Of a DNA stretch of 64,000 nt, positions 27,368-36,368 are shown piece after piece. Source of the stretch: Halobacillus amylolyticus (GTDB lineage: Bacteria; Bacillota; Bacilli; Bacillales; Halobacillaceae); NCBI RefSeq assembly GCF_022921115.1, contig NZ_CP095075.1, forward strand, positions 806,001 to 870,000. The letters are read 5' to 3'. The stretch's first letter is position 1. Each line of letters starts with the position of its first letter. The notes below the pieces were generated by a model, which was not told the origin of the DNA, did not search any database, and saw nothing but the letters and a program-made list of their open reading frames with translations. A program made the position numbers and the translations under genes.

Positions 27368-29413
27368 TTAATCAAGGATTTCTCCATTTACATGTTCATC
27401 TTGTTCAATGATGTCTCTTAACGCTTTAAAACGTTCATCTTTTATTAGTGAATCATTCTCAATGATCTCAGCTGCATCTTGTCTTGCCGTTTCAAGAGCG
27501 CGATAATCGTGCACCATATCACCGACTTTAAATTCAGGCAAGCCGCTTTGTTTCCTGCCAAAAAAATCTCCAGGACCTCTTAACTTTAAATCTTGCTCTG
27601 ACAGTTCAAAACCATCATTTGTTTCTGTCATAATCCTCATCCGTTCTTTGCCCACATCGCCTTTGGGATCAGCTAATAGAATACAATAGCTTTGCTCACT
27701 GCCACGCCCGACCCGGCCGCGCAGCTGGTGCAGCTGAGAGAGTCCAAATCGTTCGGCATCATGGATCACCATTACCGTGGCGTTAGGAACGTTCACTCCG
27801 ACCTCCACAACCGTTGTCGAAACAAGGACTTGCAGTTCATTTTCCGCAAAGCACTTCATCACTTCTTCTTTTTCATCATTATGAAGTCTTCCATGCATAA
27901 GTCCGACGGAGATGTTCGGTTCATATACACTAGCTATTTGGTGATATAAATCAACGGCATTTTGAATATCTAACTGGTCAGACTCCTCTATTAAAGGACA
28001 GATGACGTAAGCCTGGTGCCCTCCTTCAACTGCCTTCTGAATAAAGGCTAACACACGATTGGTCATTTCTCCTTTAATCCAATACGTATCAATCGGTTTC
28101 CGGCCTGCTGGCATTTCATCAATCACAGACACGTCCATGTCGCCAAAAGCAGTAATCGCAAGGGTACGTGGAATGGGGGTAGCAGTCATAAACAGGACAT
28201 CTGGGTCGAGCCCTTTATCCCTTAAAGTTCGGCGCTGTTTTACTCCAAAGCGGTGCTGTTCATCGACGATAACAAATCCTAAATTATTAAAATCTACCTC
28301 ATCCTGTATAAGGGCATGCGTACCGACGATAATGTCAACTTCATGGTCAATGATCGAACGAAGAATTTCTTTTCGTTTTTTCCCTTTCACCGATCCTGTT
28401 AATAGAACAACATTAGCCCGGCCCGCAAACATCTCTTTCAGTGAGTGATAATGCTGGTCAGCTAGAATTTCCGTAGGCACCATTAATGCCCCCTGCTTCC
28501 CTGTTGTGATCGAAGCATATAGACCAATGGCCGCCACAGCTGTTTTTCCTGATCCTACATCCCCTTGAAGCAGACGATTCATGCGATAAGGACTCTTCAT
28601 ATCTTTTAAAATCTCAGCAAGCGACCGTTTTTGTGCACCTGTCAACTCAAAAGGAAGCGTTTGAACAAAATCAGTTAACCGATCATTATCATAGTTTTGG
28701 GCATTTCCTTTGGTAGATTCTCGATGAAGTTTTCTGAGTAACTGCATTTTTAATTGAAAAAGGAGAAATTCTTCATAGATAAATCTTCTCTTGGCATGCT
28801 TAAGCATTAGCGGGCTTTCCGGATAATGCATTTGGTGCAAGGCTTGCTTACGGTCAGGCAGTTTATAAGTAAGCATAGTTTCTTCAGGCAGAATTTCTTC
28901 TACCTCGTCCGCATATTCTTCTAACGCTGCCTTAATCACCTTTCTTAACGTCAGCAGTGTAACACTTTCCTTAAGTGTATAAACTGGCTGAATCGGATCC
29001 TGGCTTTTCGCTTCGCCCTTTTTAAATTGACTGACCGTAATTTGCAGACGGTGCTGGTCCCATTTCCCCGTAGCTGTTATGGTATCCCCTTTGTTCAATT
29101 GTTTTTTTGCAAAGGAACGGTTAAACATTACTGCTTTGACCGCAAATTGCTCGACTTGCAATGTCATGGTTAATCGTGATTTCTTTTTCCCATAAAAGTT
29201 GATAGAGGGTTCTGAGGTAAGCACACCCTCTATCGTTGCCTTCTCATTGTGGACAAGCTCTGTTAATGGCTTTATTTCATATGTATCATAACGATAGGGA
29301 AAGTAAAAAAGTAAGTCCTCAATTGTAAAAAGCCCAAGCTCATGTAAGTGAGCTTGAAGCTTCTCCCCAATACCTTTCACTTCACTTATGGATTGATTCA
29401 ACATGTCACTCAC
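27368..29413 (-). CDS. recG: ATP-dependent DNA helicase RecG
   Basis: Branch-migrating helicase that rescues stalled forks, 681 residues. The N-terminal wedge/OB domain is followed by superfamily 2 motifs: LQGDVGSGKTAVAAIGLY (Walker A), IVDEQHRFGVKQR, FMTATPIPRTLAIT and, in the second lobe, VSTTVVEVGVNVPNATVMVI with QLRGRVGRG. It overlaps sdaAA by four bases. It belongs to the sdaAB-sdaAA-recG-fapR block known from B. subtilis. Confidence 0.97.
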   Translation of the reverse strand: MSDMLNQSISEVKGIGEKLQAHLHELGLFTIEDLLFYFPYRYDTYEIKPLTELVHNEKATIEGVLTSEPSINFYGKKKSRLTMTLQVEQFAVKAVMFNRSFAKKQLNKGDTITATGKWDQHRLQITVSQFKKGEAKSQDPIQPVYTLKESVTLLTLRKVIKAALEEYADEVEEILPEETMLTYKLPDRKQALHQMHYPESPLMLKHAKRRFIYEEFLLFQLKMQLLRKLHRESTKGNAQNYDNDRLTDFVQTLPFELTGAQKRSLAEILKDMKSPYRMNRLLQGDVGSGKTAVAAIGLYASITTGKQGALMVPTEILADQHYHSLKEMFAGRANVVLLTGSVKGKKRKEILRSIIDHEVDIIVGTHALIQDEVDFNNLGFVIVDEQHRFGVKQRRTLRDKGLDPDVLFMTATPIPRTLAITAFGDMDVSVIDEMPAGRKPIDTYWIKGEMTNRVLAFIQKAVEGGHQAYVICPLIEESDQLDIQNAVDLYHQIASVYEPNISVGLMHGRLHNDEKEEVMKCFAENELQVLVSTTVVEVGVNVPNATVMVIHDAERFGLSQLHQLRGRVGRGSEQSYCILLADPKGDVGKERMRIMTETNDGFELSEQDLKLRGPGDFFGRKQSGLPEFKVGDMVHDYRALETARQDAAEIIENDSLIKDERFKALRDIIEQDEHVNGEILD

Positions 29414-30294
29414 TCTTTTCCAAGTGAAATTCCGTACACTTTAGCCTCAAGTTGTTTCCCTGTTGGGGTAGCTGCAAGACCACCCTGTGCCGTTTCACGA
29501 AAAGCTGTTGGCATCCGCTGACCTACTTTGTGCATCGCGTCAATTACTTCATCACAAGGAATCCGACTTGTAACACCGGCTAGAGCCATGTCAGCGGAAA
29601 CGATAGCATTTGTAGCCCCCATGGCATTTCTTTTCACACATGGAACTTCGACAAGACCAGCAACAGGATCACAGATAAGACCGAGCATGTTTTTTAGTGT
29701 AATCGCCATTGCCTCAGCGGATTGAGCTGGTGTCCCGCCAGCCATCTCCACAATAGCCGCAGATGCCATTCCCGCAGCAGAACCGACTTCTGCCTGACAG
29801 CCTCCAGCAGCACCCGAGATCGAAGCATTATTGGCCACAACAAAACCAAAGGCTCCTGATGTGAACAAATAACGAATCATTTGATCACGCGTCGGGTTTA
29901 ATTTATGTTTCACAGCAAATAATGTACCTGGTACACAGCCCGCACTCCCTGCTGTTGGTGTGGCGCAAATCGTCCCCATTGCTGCATTCACTTCATTCGT
30001 TGCCATCGCTTTACTTACGGCATCCATTAAAAGATTACCAGAGAGAGGTTCATGATCTCTCATATAGTCCTGAATAAGGACGGCGTCACCTCCCGTTAAC
30101 CCGCTATGAGACTTGACTCCTTTTAACCCATCTTCAACGGATTTCTCCATGACATCGAGGTTACGTTCCATTTGAGCATAGACTTGCTCACGCGAAACTT
30201 GTTTAACCTCCATCTCTTGCTGGATCATAATTTCAGAAATTTGTTCGCCTTTACTTTCCGCCAGTTGTACTAGTTCTGCAACATTTTTAAACAA
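29410..30294 (-). CDS. sdaAA: L-serine dehydratase, alpha chain
   Basis: Iron-sulfur enzyme that deaminates L-serine to pyruvate and ammonia. It has 294 residues, with cysteines for the 4Fe-4S cluster in TPTAGSAGCVPG, GAAGGCQAEVGSA and AGLVEVPCVKRN. It lies 21 bp downstream of the beta chain gene, with which it forms the enzyme, and overlaps recG. Confidence 0.96.
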   Translation of the reverse strand: MFKNVAELVQLAESKGEQISEIMIQQEMEVKQVSREQVYAQMERNLDVMEKSVEDGLKGVKSHSGLTGGDAVLIQDYMRDHEPLSGNLLMDAVSKAMATNEVNAAMGTICATPTAGSAGCVPGTLFAVKHKLNPTRDQMIRYLFTSGAFGFVVANNASISGAAGGCQAEVGSAAGMASAAIVEMAGGTPAQSAEAMAITLKNMLGLICDPVAGLVEVPCVKRNAMGATNAIVSADMALAGVTSRIPCDEVIDAMHKVGQRMPTAFRETAQGGLAATPTGKQLEAKVYGISLGKE

Positions 30295-30315
30295 ATGACT
30301 ACCCCTTTCTCTCCG

Positions 30316-30978
30316 TTAGTCTGATATTCTAGCTACTTGGGTAATATGGTCGGCACGTTCTAATTCGCTTAAAATGGAATCATCGACATTTTGATCTACT
30401 TCGATCACCATTATCGCTTGTTCTCCTTCGGCTTTTCTTGCCACTTCCATCCGTCCAATATTTATTTCATGGCTTGCTAAGATCGTTGTAGCCGATGCAA
30501 TCGCCCCATACCGATCATTATGAATCAGCAGAATAGCAGGATGACTTCCAGAAAGCCGGAGTTCAAAGCCATTTAACTCCATGATCTCCGCTTTCCCTCC
30601 ACCAATTGATATTCCAACTAGTTCGAGGTCTCCATTCTCATCGCCAATCTTGATACGCGCGGTATTAGGATGATCAGTCACAGCATCTTCTTCGAAAAAC
30701 TGTACCTCCATGCCATGATTTCGAGCGGTTTCTAAAGCTGTACTAATTCTTGTATCATCTGTATCGTAATCTAGTAATCCACCAATGATCGCGACATCTG
30801 TTCCATGACCTTTATAAGTCTGAGCAAATGAGCCATATAAGTGGATGTTCGCATAGTTAGGTTCCCGGCCAAATAAATGTCTGGCTGCCCGGCCAATTCG
30901 AGCGGCTCCAGCTGTATGGGAGCTTGAGGGTCCAATCATAACTGGGCCGATTATATCAAAAACTGATCTATATTTCAT
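30316..30978 (-). CDS. sdaAB: L-serine dehydratase, beta chain
   Basis: Partner subunit, 220 residues from MKYRSVFDIIGPVMIGPSSS; the longer MVIV start abuts the GAGGGG site and is rejected. SSSHTAGAARIGRAARHLFG is the family signature, and a C-terminal ACT domain (AIMVIEVDQNVDDSILSELE) suits regulation by serine. First gene of its transcript; a promoter with a candidate CcpA site lies upstream. Confidence 0.95.
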   Translation of the reverse strand: MKYRSVFDIIGPVMIGPSSSHTAGAARIGRAARHLFGREPNYANIHLYGSFAQTYKGHGTDVAIIGGLLDYDTDDTRISTALETARNHGMEVQFFEEDAVTDHPNTARIKIGDENGDLELVGISIGGGKAEIMELNGFELRLSGSHPAILLIHNDRYGAIASATTILASHEINIGRMEVARKAEGEQAIMVIEVDQNVDDSILSELERADHITQVARISD

Positions 30979-31010
30979 GACTATCACCATCCCCTCTATT
31001 ACTCTCTTCT

Positions 31011-31040
31011 ATAATAACGAGAAAACGCTTACTTTAACAA
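31011..31040 (-). promoter_or_regulatory. sdaAB promoter with candidate cre (CcpA) site
   Basis: Minus strand: TTGTTA (31035-31040), 18-base spacer, TATTAT (31011-31016). The spacer contains AGTAAGCGTTTTCT (31020-31033), one mismatch from the core catabolite-responsive element consensus TGNAANCGNWNNCW. If real, CcpA would repress serine degradation when sugar is available. Consensus match only. Confidence 0.45.
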
Positions 31041-31101
31041 GTTATGCCCCATTTATTTTACCACATCATTGTGAATTTGCACTAAATATCACCTTTATAA
31101 C

Positions 31102-31130
31102 TTGATTCTCATTTTCAATAAGAGTAAAAT
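31102..31130 (+). promoter_or_regulatory. Promoter of the NCS2 permease gene
   Basis: TTGATT (31102-31107), 17-base spacer, TAAAAT (31125-31130). A perfect small palindrome GGTTAC-ACG-GTAACC follows at about 31142-31156 and might be an operator; no purine riboswitch is seen. Confidence 0.5.
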
Positions 31131-31193
31131 GATTGTTTGTGGGTTACACGGTAACCGGGTGGGAGAGGGATAATTTCATAGAGGCGATTACCT

Positions 31194-32462
31194 ATGCTTA
31201 GCAAGCATAATCATAAGCCCGGCTTGCGACAGGATGTGATGGCAGGATTCATCGGCTATTTTACAACCGTCTACATCGTAGCGGTAAATAGCCAGATTCT
31301 CCAAGCAGCCGGCCTTCCTTTGGAAAAAGGGATGGTTGCTACCATTCTAGCAAGTGCTGCAGGCTGTTTGATCATGGCCTTATACGCAAATGCGCCTATG
31401 GTGCTCATTCCCGGCATGGGAGTGAACGCCTTGTTCGCTTATTCGATTATCGAAGGAAGCGGCTTGGCATTTCGGGAGGGATTAGCTGTCGTCATCGTGG
31501 CAGGCTTGATCTTTCTCGTTACCGCATTTACACGATTGGGTGATTGGCTGAAAACAGCGATTCCAGAGTCGCTGAAGCATGCGATTACAGTGGGACTTGG
31601 AATGTTTTTAACGTTAATTGGACTAGAAAAGGGCGGCCTTGTCGTTCGAGGTGAACATTCACTGATCACACTCGGCAACCCCTCCTCTGCTTTAGTTATT
31701 ACGAGTTTATTAACGTTATTCATAGCCATTTTCCTTTTTGCCAAAAACGTTCCTGGCAACTTTCTGATTACCATGATCGTTGGTACAATTATCGCGCACT
31801 TCACAGGTTTACTTGAAGGTCCTGGTGAGTCACTGTCATTAGCCAATCAAGAATGGATTATGATCCCTTCCTTCAGCGGGATTACAGAATTCGGCTTTTG
31901 GATGGCGGTCTTTCCATTAACAATTGTTCTCATCTTTGAGAATATGGGATTGCTCCACGGACAGCTATCTATGTTGAAGCAAGAAGATAAGTTTAAAAAA
32001 TCTTATCAAGCGACAGCATTTTCGGCCATCACAAGCGGATTCTTCGGAACATCACCTACCGTTTCATCAGCAGAAAGTGCGGCAGTCATTGCATCAGGAG
32101 GAAAATCAGGACGCGCAAGTCTTACGATGGCTGGATTGTTTTTGGCCACGCTTTTGCTCATTCCATGGATTTCGATGGTTCCAGCAACTGCCATTAGCCC
32201 GATATTAATTATCGTTGGGGCACTGATGGTGCAGAACATTAAGGAAATTCCACTGGACAATTTATCTGAAGCGATGCCAGCATTCCTCATCATTGTGATG
32301 ATCCCGTTTACCTACTCGATCGCTGATGGAATGGCATTCGGCTTCATAGCTTATCCTATCGTTAAATTTGCAATCGGCAAGCAACGAGAGTTAACGACGC
32401 CCGTTGTATGTATAGCCATGATCTTTCTTCTTGAATTTATCATGAGAACACTCGGACATTAA
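31194..32462 (+). CDS. NCS2 family permease (AzgA/PbuG-like purine transporter)
   Basis: A 422-residue membrane protein with about 12-13 hydrophobic segments. Family marks are GFIGYFTTVYIVAVNSQIL at the N-terminus, PGMGVNALFAYSII in the third segment region, the amphipathic GLGMFLTLIGLEKGG, and FGTSPTVSSAESAAVIASGG. These place it in the AzgA branch, which imports adenine, guanine or hypoxanthine with protons; the exact substrate cannot be told. It stands alone on the plus strand beside sdaAB and before a repeat-rich region. Confidence 0.9.
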   Translation: MLSKHNHKPGLRQDVMAGFIGYFTTVYIVAVNSQILQAAGLPLEKGMVATILASAAGCLIMALYANAPMVLIPGMGVNALFAYSIIEGSGLAFREGLAVVIVAGLIFLVTAFTRLGDWLKTAIPESLKHAITVGLGMFLTLIGLEKGGLVVRGEHSLITLGNPSSALVITSLLTLFIAIFLFAKNVPGNFLITMIVGTIIAHFTGLLEGPGESLSLANQEWIMIPSFSGITEFGFWMAVFPLTIVLIFENMGLLHGQLSMLKQEDKFKKSYQATAFSAITSGFFGTSPTVSSAESAAVIASGGKSGRASLTMAGLFLATLLLIPWISMVPATAISPILIIVGALMVQNIKEIPLDNLSEAMPAFLIIVMIPFTYSIADGMAFGFIAYPIVKFAIGKQRELTTPVVCIAMIFLLEFIMRTLGH

Positions 32463-32800
32463 GAAAAGCGGAGAAGCCCGTTTAGCCCCGTACGCATAAG
32501 ACAAGACGCGTCGTGACGTGGTTTTCGTCACAGAGTGAATTGACTTATGTCGATAGGGGCTGGGCTTTGCAGCTAGACATTAGCAGAAAAGCGGTGAGGG
32601 CGCTTAGACCTGAATATAGGAAGTTCGGTTAAGAACGGCACGGTCCTGTGCCAACACCGAACTGACCCGCGTCCTGCGGGCCCAAGCAGAGCACCGAAGT
32701 GAAGTGATCTTCCTTCACGTTGGTGAACTGCTTATGTCGCGAAGGTCTGCCCCTTGCAGCTAGACATTAAGAAAAGCGGAAAAGCCCGGCTAGGATTTGC
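32463..32800 (+). repeat. Composite GC-rich intergenic repeat
   Basis: No gene is visible here. The stretch has AGAAAAGCGGAGAAGCCCG and GGGCT-GCAGCTAGACATTA boxes (32461-32585, partly repeated at 32752-32800). A central segment (about 32655-32700) containing CTGACCCGCGTCCTGCGGGC reappears in inverted orientation at about 34565-34605. It is a Bacillaceae-style dispersed repeat. Together the two copies bracket the IS3 element. Confidence 0.6.
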
Positions 32801-32822
32801 AGCTAGAAGAAGGCGAAAACTC

Positions 32823-32918
32823 ATTTGGGCAGAATCTTCACTTTTTTGGGTAGAATAACTTTGGTTTTGGGGAGAATTCTCGTATCTTCGGCAGAATAAC
32901 TATGCTTTTGGACAGAAT
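32823..32918 (+). repeat. 21-bp periodic degenerate array, left part
   Basis: Five units with core TTTTGGGYAGAAT; the AGAAT box ends at 32835, 32856, 32877, 32897 and 32918, so the period is 21, 21, 20 and 21 bp. The spacers between cores are not conserved. Three more units in the same phase occur beyond the IS3 element at 34345, 34366 and 34387. Confidence 0.75.
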
Positions 32919-33047
32919 TGGAGATCTGTCAATATAGTGGACATTCATAGACCGGTATTTGAACCATTCTTTTTCTTCCGCGCGTCCTCTTTCGAGACGC
33001 TTGGATGCCTCCGCCTAAAGGAAAGAATCAAAAACCAATTCATTCCT

Positions 33048-33959
33048 TTAGGCAGAGGACATTTGGTTCTTTTTGAGCTTTTTATCATGGTTCATTTTAT
33101 AGCTCTTTTCTTTTTCTAACGGAGTTAAATAGTCCAATGTAGAATGGATTCGTTTTTGGTTATAAAAATTGATGTAAAACTGAATGGCTAGTTTGGCTTC
33201 TGCTTTTGTCTCATAAACATGTTTGTACAGGTATTCTTTTTTCAGAGAGGCAAAGAAACTCTCTGCACATGCATTGTCGTAGGGGTTTCCCTTCCGACTC
33301 ATACTTATGGTCGCTCCTGCCTCCTTAAGTGTATCTAAATAAGCCTTAGAACAGTACTGAGAGCCACGATCTGAATGGTGAATCCAACCCGACTTAGGGT
33401 TACGAATGGCCAAAGCCTTTTCTAAAGCTTTTAAGCACAGGGTGTGATCCATATGATCGTCTAACTGATAACTTATGATCCGTCGGGAAGCAAGATCAAT
33501 AACAGGATTCAGATATAAAAAGCCTTCTCCTGTGTGAATATAAGTAATATCAGTAGCCCAAACCTGGTCTGGGGCCTCTGGAAGAAAGTCACGGTTTAAA
33601 TGGTTTGAGTGAATGGTTTCATCGTGATCAGAGTCTGTCGTATTGATGAACTTTTTAGGTGGTGTGGCATAAAGGTCCAGTTCTCTCATTCGATTCGTCA
33701 CTTTCTTTTGAGAAACCTCCACCTGATCCACTTCTCGAAGCATAAAGTGGATGCGAGGGCTGCCGTAACACCCATAATTATCATGATAATGGAAGAGGAT
33801 CCGTTCATCGATATAACGGTTCCAAGCCTCTCTTTCCGTTTCTTCTCTGTCCAGACGATTCAAATAATCATAATAACCAGATTTAGACACACCAAGAACT
33901 TGGCACATCCTCGAAATGGTGTGTTCGTGTCGGTGTTCATGAATGAACTTGAACTTCAC
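33048..33959 (-). CDS. IS3-family transposase OrfB (DDE integrase core)
   Basis: A 303-residue catalytic part. The N-terminal HTH_21 region (CQVLGVSKSGYYDYLNR) is followed by the rve core with DDE residues in WATDITYIHTGEG, IHHSDRGSQYCS and AESFFASLKKEYLY, then the C-terminal YNQKRIHSTLDYLTPLEKE. The GTG start overlaps the orfA stop by one base (TAGTG). OrfAB fusion by minus-one slippage near GAAAAG is possible, though no classical A6G site is seen. Confidence 0.92.
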   Translation of the reverse strand: MKFKFIHEHRHEHTISRMCQVLGVSKSGYYDYLNRLDREETEREAWNRYIDERILFHYHDNYGCYGSPRIHFMLREVDQVEVSQKKVTNRMRELDLYATPPKKFINTTDSDHDETIHSNHLNRDFLPEAPDQVWATDITYIHTGEGFLYLNPVIDLASRRIISYQLDDHMDHTLCLKALEKALAIRNPKSGWIHHSDRGSQYCSKAYLDTLKEAGATISMSRKGNPYDNACAESFFASLKKEYLYKHVYETKAEAKLAIQFYINFYNQKRIHSTLDYLTPLEKEKSYKMNHDKKLKKNQMSSA

Positions 33960-34324
33960 TACTTTTCCTGATTGAAGATGTGCATGGCCTTTTTTAAAAT
34001 GTCGACTTCCTCCTGGAGCTCTACGTTACTTTTTTTCTCTTTTTCATACATTTCCTTGTACTCAGAGGCGGTCAACAGTTGATTCTGTGCTTCTTTTTCT
34101 TCCTTCTTTTTTTGGTCACGATACTCCGTCTTCCATCTTTTAAGGTTACCGTAGGGAATATCGAGTTTCTGACTAAGGTCCGTCATTTTGTGTCCGTCCA
34201 ATTCCATTAACTTCACAACATAAAGCTTAAACTCAGGGTCATAATTTCTGTACTTTTGGGTCAATGTGAACACGTCCTTTAATGCTTTGTGATGATTAAA
34301 ACATGGTTCAATACTTGTGTCCAC
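33959..34324 (-). CDS. IS3-family transposase OrfA (HTH)
   Basis: A 121-residue reading whose core YRNYDPEFKLYVVKLMELDG and LSQKLDIPYGNLKRWKTEYRD is the OrfA helix-turn-helix, followed by a leucine-zipper-like stretch EVDILKKAMHIF. The GTG at 34324 lies in the terminal repeat and is an unlikely start; a later GTG or TTG after AAAGGAC (around 34270) is more plausible. It pairs with orfB. Confidence 0.85.
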   Translation of the reverse strand: MDTSIEPCFNHHKALKDVFTLTQKYRNYDPEFKLYVVKLMELDGHKMTDLSQKLDIPYGNLKRWKTEYRDQKKKEEKEAQNQLLTASEYKEMYEKEKKSNVELQEEVDILKKAMHIFNQEK

Positions 34325-34340
34325 TTTTTATACTAACTCT

Positions 34341-34387
34341 AGAATCCCCATCATTTCGGGTTGAATCCCGCAAGTTTTGGGTAGAAT
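34341..34387 (+). repeat. 21-bp periodic degenerate array, right part
   Basis: Three further units (AGAAT, TTTCGGGTTGAAT, TTTTGGGTAGAAT) ending at 34345, 34366 and 34387, 21 bp apart. They continue the array at 32823 after the IS3 insertion. Confidence 0.65.
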
Positions 34388-34428
34388 CCTTATTCACGAA
34401 GACCCTTTCAAACGAACAAAGGAATGTT

Positions 34429-34461
34429 AAAAAAGCGGAGCTGCATTGGCTCCGCTTTTTT
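34429..34461 (+). terminator. Terminator-like hairpin
   Basis: AAAAGCGGAGC and GCTCCGCTTTT pair perfectly around a 7-base loop and are followed by T residues. No plus-strand gene precedes it closely, so it may be part of the surrounding intergenic repeat. Confidence 0.4.
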
Positions 34462-34479
34462 ATCGCAGGAAATTATAAC

Positions 34480-34676
34480 ATGAAGTTAGCTACATCCAGC
34501 TCCAGCGCGCAAGACACGAAAGACTAGTCAATCGCCTCCGTGGAGGAAAACCACTCCACTGCGCCGCTCGTCTTGGGCCCGCAGGACGCGGGTCAGTTCG
34601 ACGTTGGCACGAGGAAGTGCCGATCTTAGTCGAACTTCCTCTGTCGTGTCTACCGGGGCGCTTGCGCTTTTGTTCC
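34480..34676 (-). repeat. GC-rich intergenic repeat, inverted partner
   Basis: Reads on the minus strand from a GAACAAAAGCGCAAGCGCCCC box through CTGACCCGCGTCCTGCGGGC to GACTAGTC and a CTGGATGTAGCTAACTT box. The middle part matches 32655-32700 in inverted orientation. End boxes recur near 18474-18521 and 18817-18837. It lies between the IS3 region and the fakA 3' end and encodes nothing recognisable. Confidence 0.6.
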
Positions 34677-34681
34677 TACAA

Positions 34682-36337
34682 TCATTCCACTGAAAATATG
34701 AAAGAATAGATAGGCTGACCACCGTTATGAATCTCCACTTCAATATCCTCAAAGTGTTCCTCAAGGTAGGCTTCTAGCGCTTCTATTTCTTGCTGATCCG
34801 CTTCTTCCCCACTAATGATTGTAACGATCTCATCTTCCTCTTCATCAATCATTTCACTCAGTAGAGCCTTCGACGTTTCCAGCTTATCTTTTTGTGCTGA
34901 TGAAATCTTTCCTTCAAAGATCCCCATGAAGTGGCCTTTTTCAATCGACAAGCCATCAATTTGGGTATCACGGACGGCATAAGTGATTTGCCCTGATTTT
35001 ACATGTTTCATTAATTCAGACATTTCTTCCTGGTTCGTGGAAATATCCGCTTCAGGGTTAAAACCAAGCAACGCACTCATACCTTGAGGAATTGTTTTTG
35101 ACGGGATGACGGCAGCCTTTACGTCAGCCAATTCTGCTGCTTGTTCTGCAGCCATCGTTATGTTTTTATTGTTAGGCAAAATGAATACGTTGTTTGCATG
35201 TGCTTCCACAATTGCATCAGAAATATCCTGCGTGCTTGGATTCATGGTTTGTCCGCCTTGGATGACGACACTTGCGCCAAGGCTTTCAAATAATTTTTTA
35301 ATCCCTTCGCCCATTACAACCGTTACAATCCCATACTCCGCTTTCTCTTTCGGTTTCGTTTTGTCACCAACGATGGACGTATGCTGTTCACGCATGTTTT
35401 CAATCTTCATATTAATTAAGCTTCCATATTGCTGGCCTAAGTTCATTGCATTGCCTGGATACTCTGCGTGTATGTGGACTTTAATCAAATCTTCATCAGA
35501 CACAACGAGCAGGGAATCACCTTGTTCACTTAGTGTTTGCCGGAAAGCTTCTTCATCATAAGGATTTTCAGCTAGCTTATCTTCTTCAAACTTGACCATG
35601 AATTCCGTGCAATAACCGAATTCGATATCCTCGGTATTCATAAAGTCTTGTGCCAGCTTATGATGTTCAGCATTGACCATGTCTCCCATTGAAATGGTCG
35701 AGCTTAGCTCAGGAAGTTCTTCTCCTTTTAAGTTAGCTAGAAAACCTTCATAAATGGTTAGCAGCCCTTGTCCACCGCTATCGACCACACCCACTTCTTT
35801 TAAAACTGGGAGCAGCTCAGGTGTTCCTTTTAACGATGTACGTGCTGCATCGACAACTCCTTGGATAAATGGAAGAAAGTCTCCTTCCTTCTTTGCCAGC
35901 TCTACAGAGGTCTCTCCTGCTTCCCTTGCCACAGTTAAGATCGTTCCTTCAACAGGCTTCATAACCGCTTTGTAGGCTGTCGTAACTCCACCTTGAAGAG
36001 CTTCTGCAAAATCTTTTGTTGTTACAGTTTCTTTATCCTCAAGCGTTTTAGAAAAACCTCGGAATAACTGTGAAAGGATCACACCAGAATTCCCGCGGGC
36101 TCCCATTAAAAGACCTTTTGCAAGAGCCTGGGAAACTTTTCCGGCATGATTCTCCTCTACCTTCTCTACCTCTTCGGCTCCAGAACTCATGGATAAATTC
36201 ATGTTTGTACCCGTATCCCCATCTGGCACAGGGAATACGTTTAGCGCATCAATCATTTGTGAGTTGCTTTTTAAATGATGAGCACCTTGCAGAATCATTT
36301 CTGCCAACGTTTTACCGTCTAGCTTTCGTAACGTCAC
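34682..36337 (-). CDS. fakA: Fatty acid kinase catalytic subunit FakA (YloV, DAK2 domain)
   Basis: Phosphorylates exogenous fatty acids bound to FakB proteins for entry into phospholipid synthesis. It has 551 residues. The N-terminal DAK2 domain shows NVFPVPDGDTGTNMNLS and MGARGNSGVILSQLFRGFSK, where aspartates bind Mg-ATP; the C-terminal half is DegV/FakB-like (EYGIVTVVMGEGIKKLFESL). It lies 31 bp after yloU, as in B. subtilis (yloU-yloV). Its transcript runs into a repeat-rich gap. Confidence 0.93.
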   Translation of the reverse strand: MTLRKLDGKTLAEMILQGAHHLKSNSQMIDALNVFPVPDGDTGTNMNLSMSSGAEEVEKVEENHAGKVSQALAKGLLMGARGNSGVILSQLFRGFSKTLEDKETVTTKDFAEALQGGVTTAYKAVMKPVEGTILTVAREAGETSVELAKKEGDFLPFIQGVVDAARTSLKGTPELLPVLKEVGVVDSGGQGLLTIYEGFLANLKGEELPELSSTISMGDMVNAEHHKLAQDFMNTEDIEFGYCTEFMVKFEEDKLAENPYDEEAFRQTLSEQGDSLLVVSDEDLIKVHIHAEYPGNAMNLGQQYGSLINMKIENMREQHTSIVGDKTKPKEKAEYGIVTVVMGEGIKKLFESLGASVVIQGGQTMNPSTQDISDAIVEAHANNVFILPNNKNITMAAEQAAELADVKAAVIPSKTIPQGMSALLGFNPEADISTNQEEMSELMKHVKSGQITYAVRDTQIDGLSIEKGHFMGIFEGKISSAQKDKLETSKALLSEMIDEEEDEIVTIISGEEADQQEIEALEAYLEEHFEDIEVEIHNGGQPIYSFIFSVE

Positions 36338-36368
36338 GCTTACTTCCTCCTTTGACTAACAACTGACA

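Larger units (their letters stand above)
32927..34334 (-). mobile_element. IS3-family insertion sequence (IS150 group-like)
   Basis: About 1.4 kb with orfA and orfB in the usual minus-one arrangement and imperfect ends: left TGTCAATATAGTGGACA, right (reverse complement) AGTATAAAAAGTGGACA, sharing GTGGACA and an AT-rich outer part. Both ORFs are full length with the DDE residues present, so the element may be active. Exact outer borders and a 3-4 bp target duplication could not be fixed. It interrupts the 21-bp periodic array. Confidence 0.85.

Noticed and set aside
31050..31193. Purine riboswitch before the NCS2 permease
   Set aside because: The conserved loop and junction sequences of the purine aptamer are not present; only a promoter and a small palindrome are seen.
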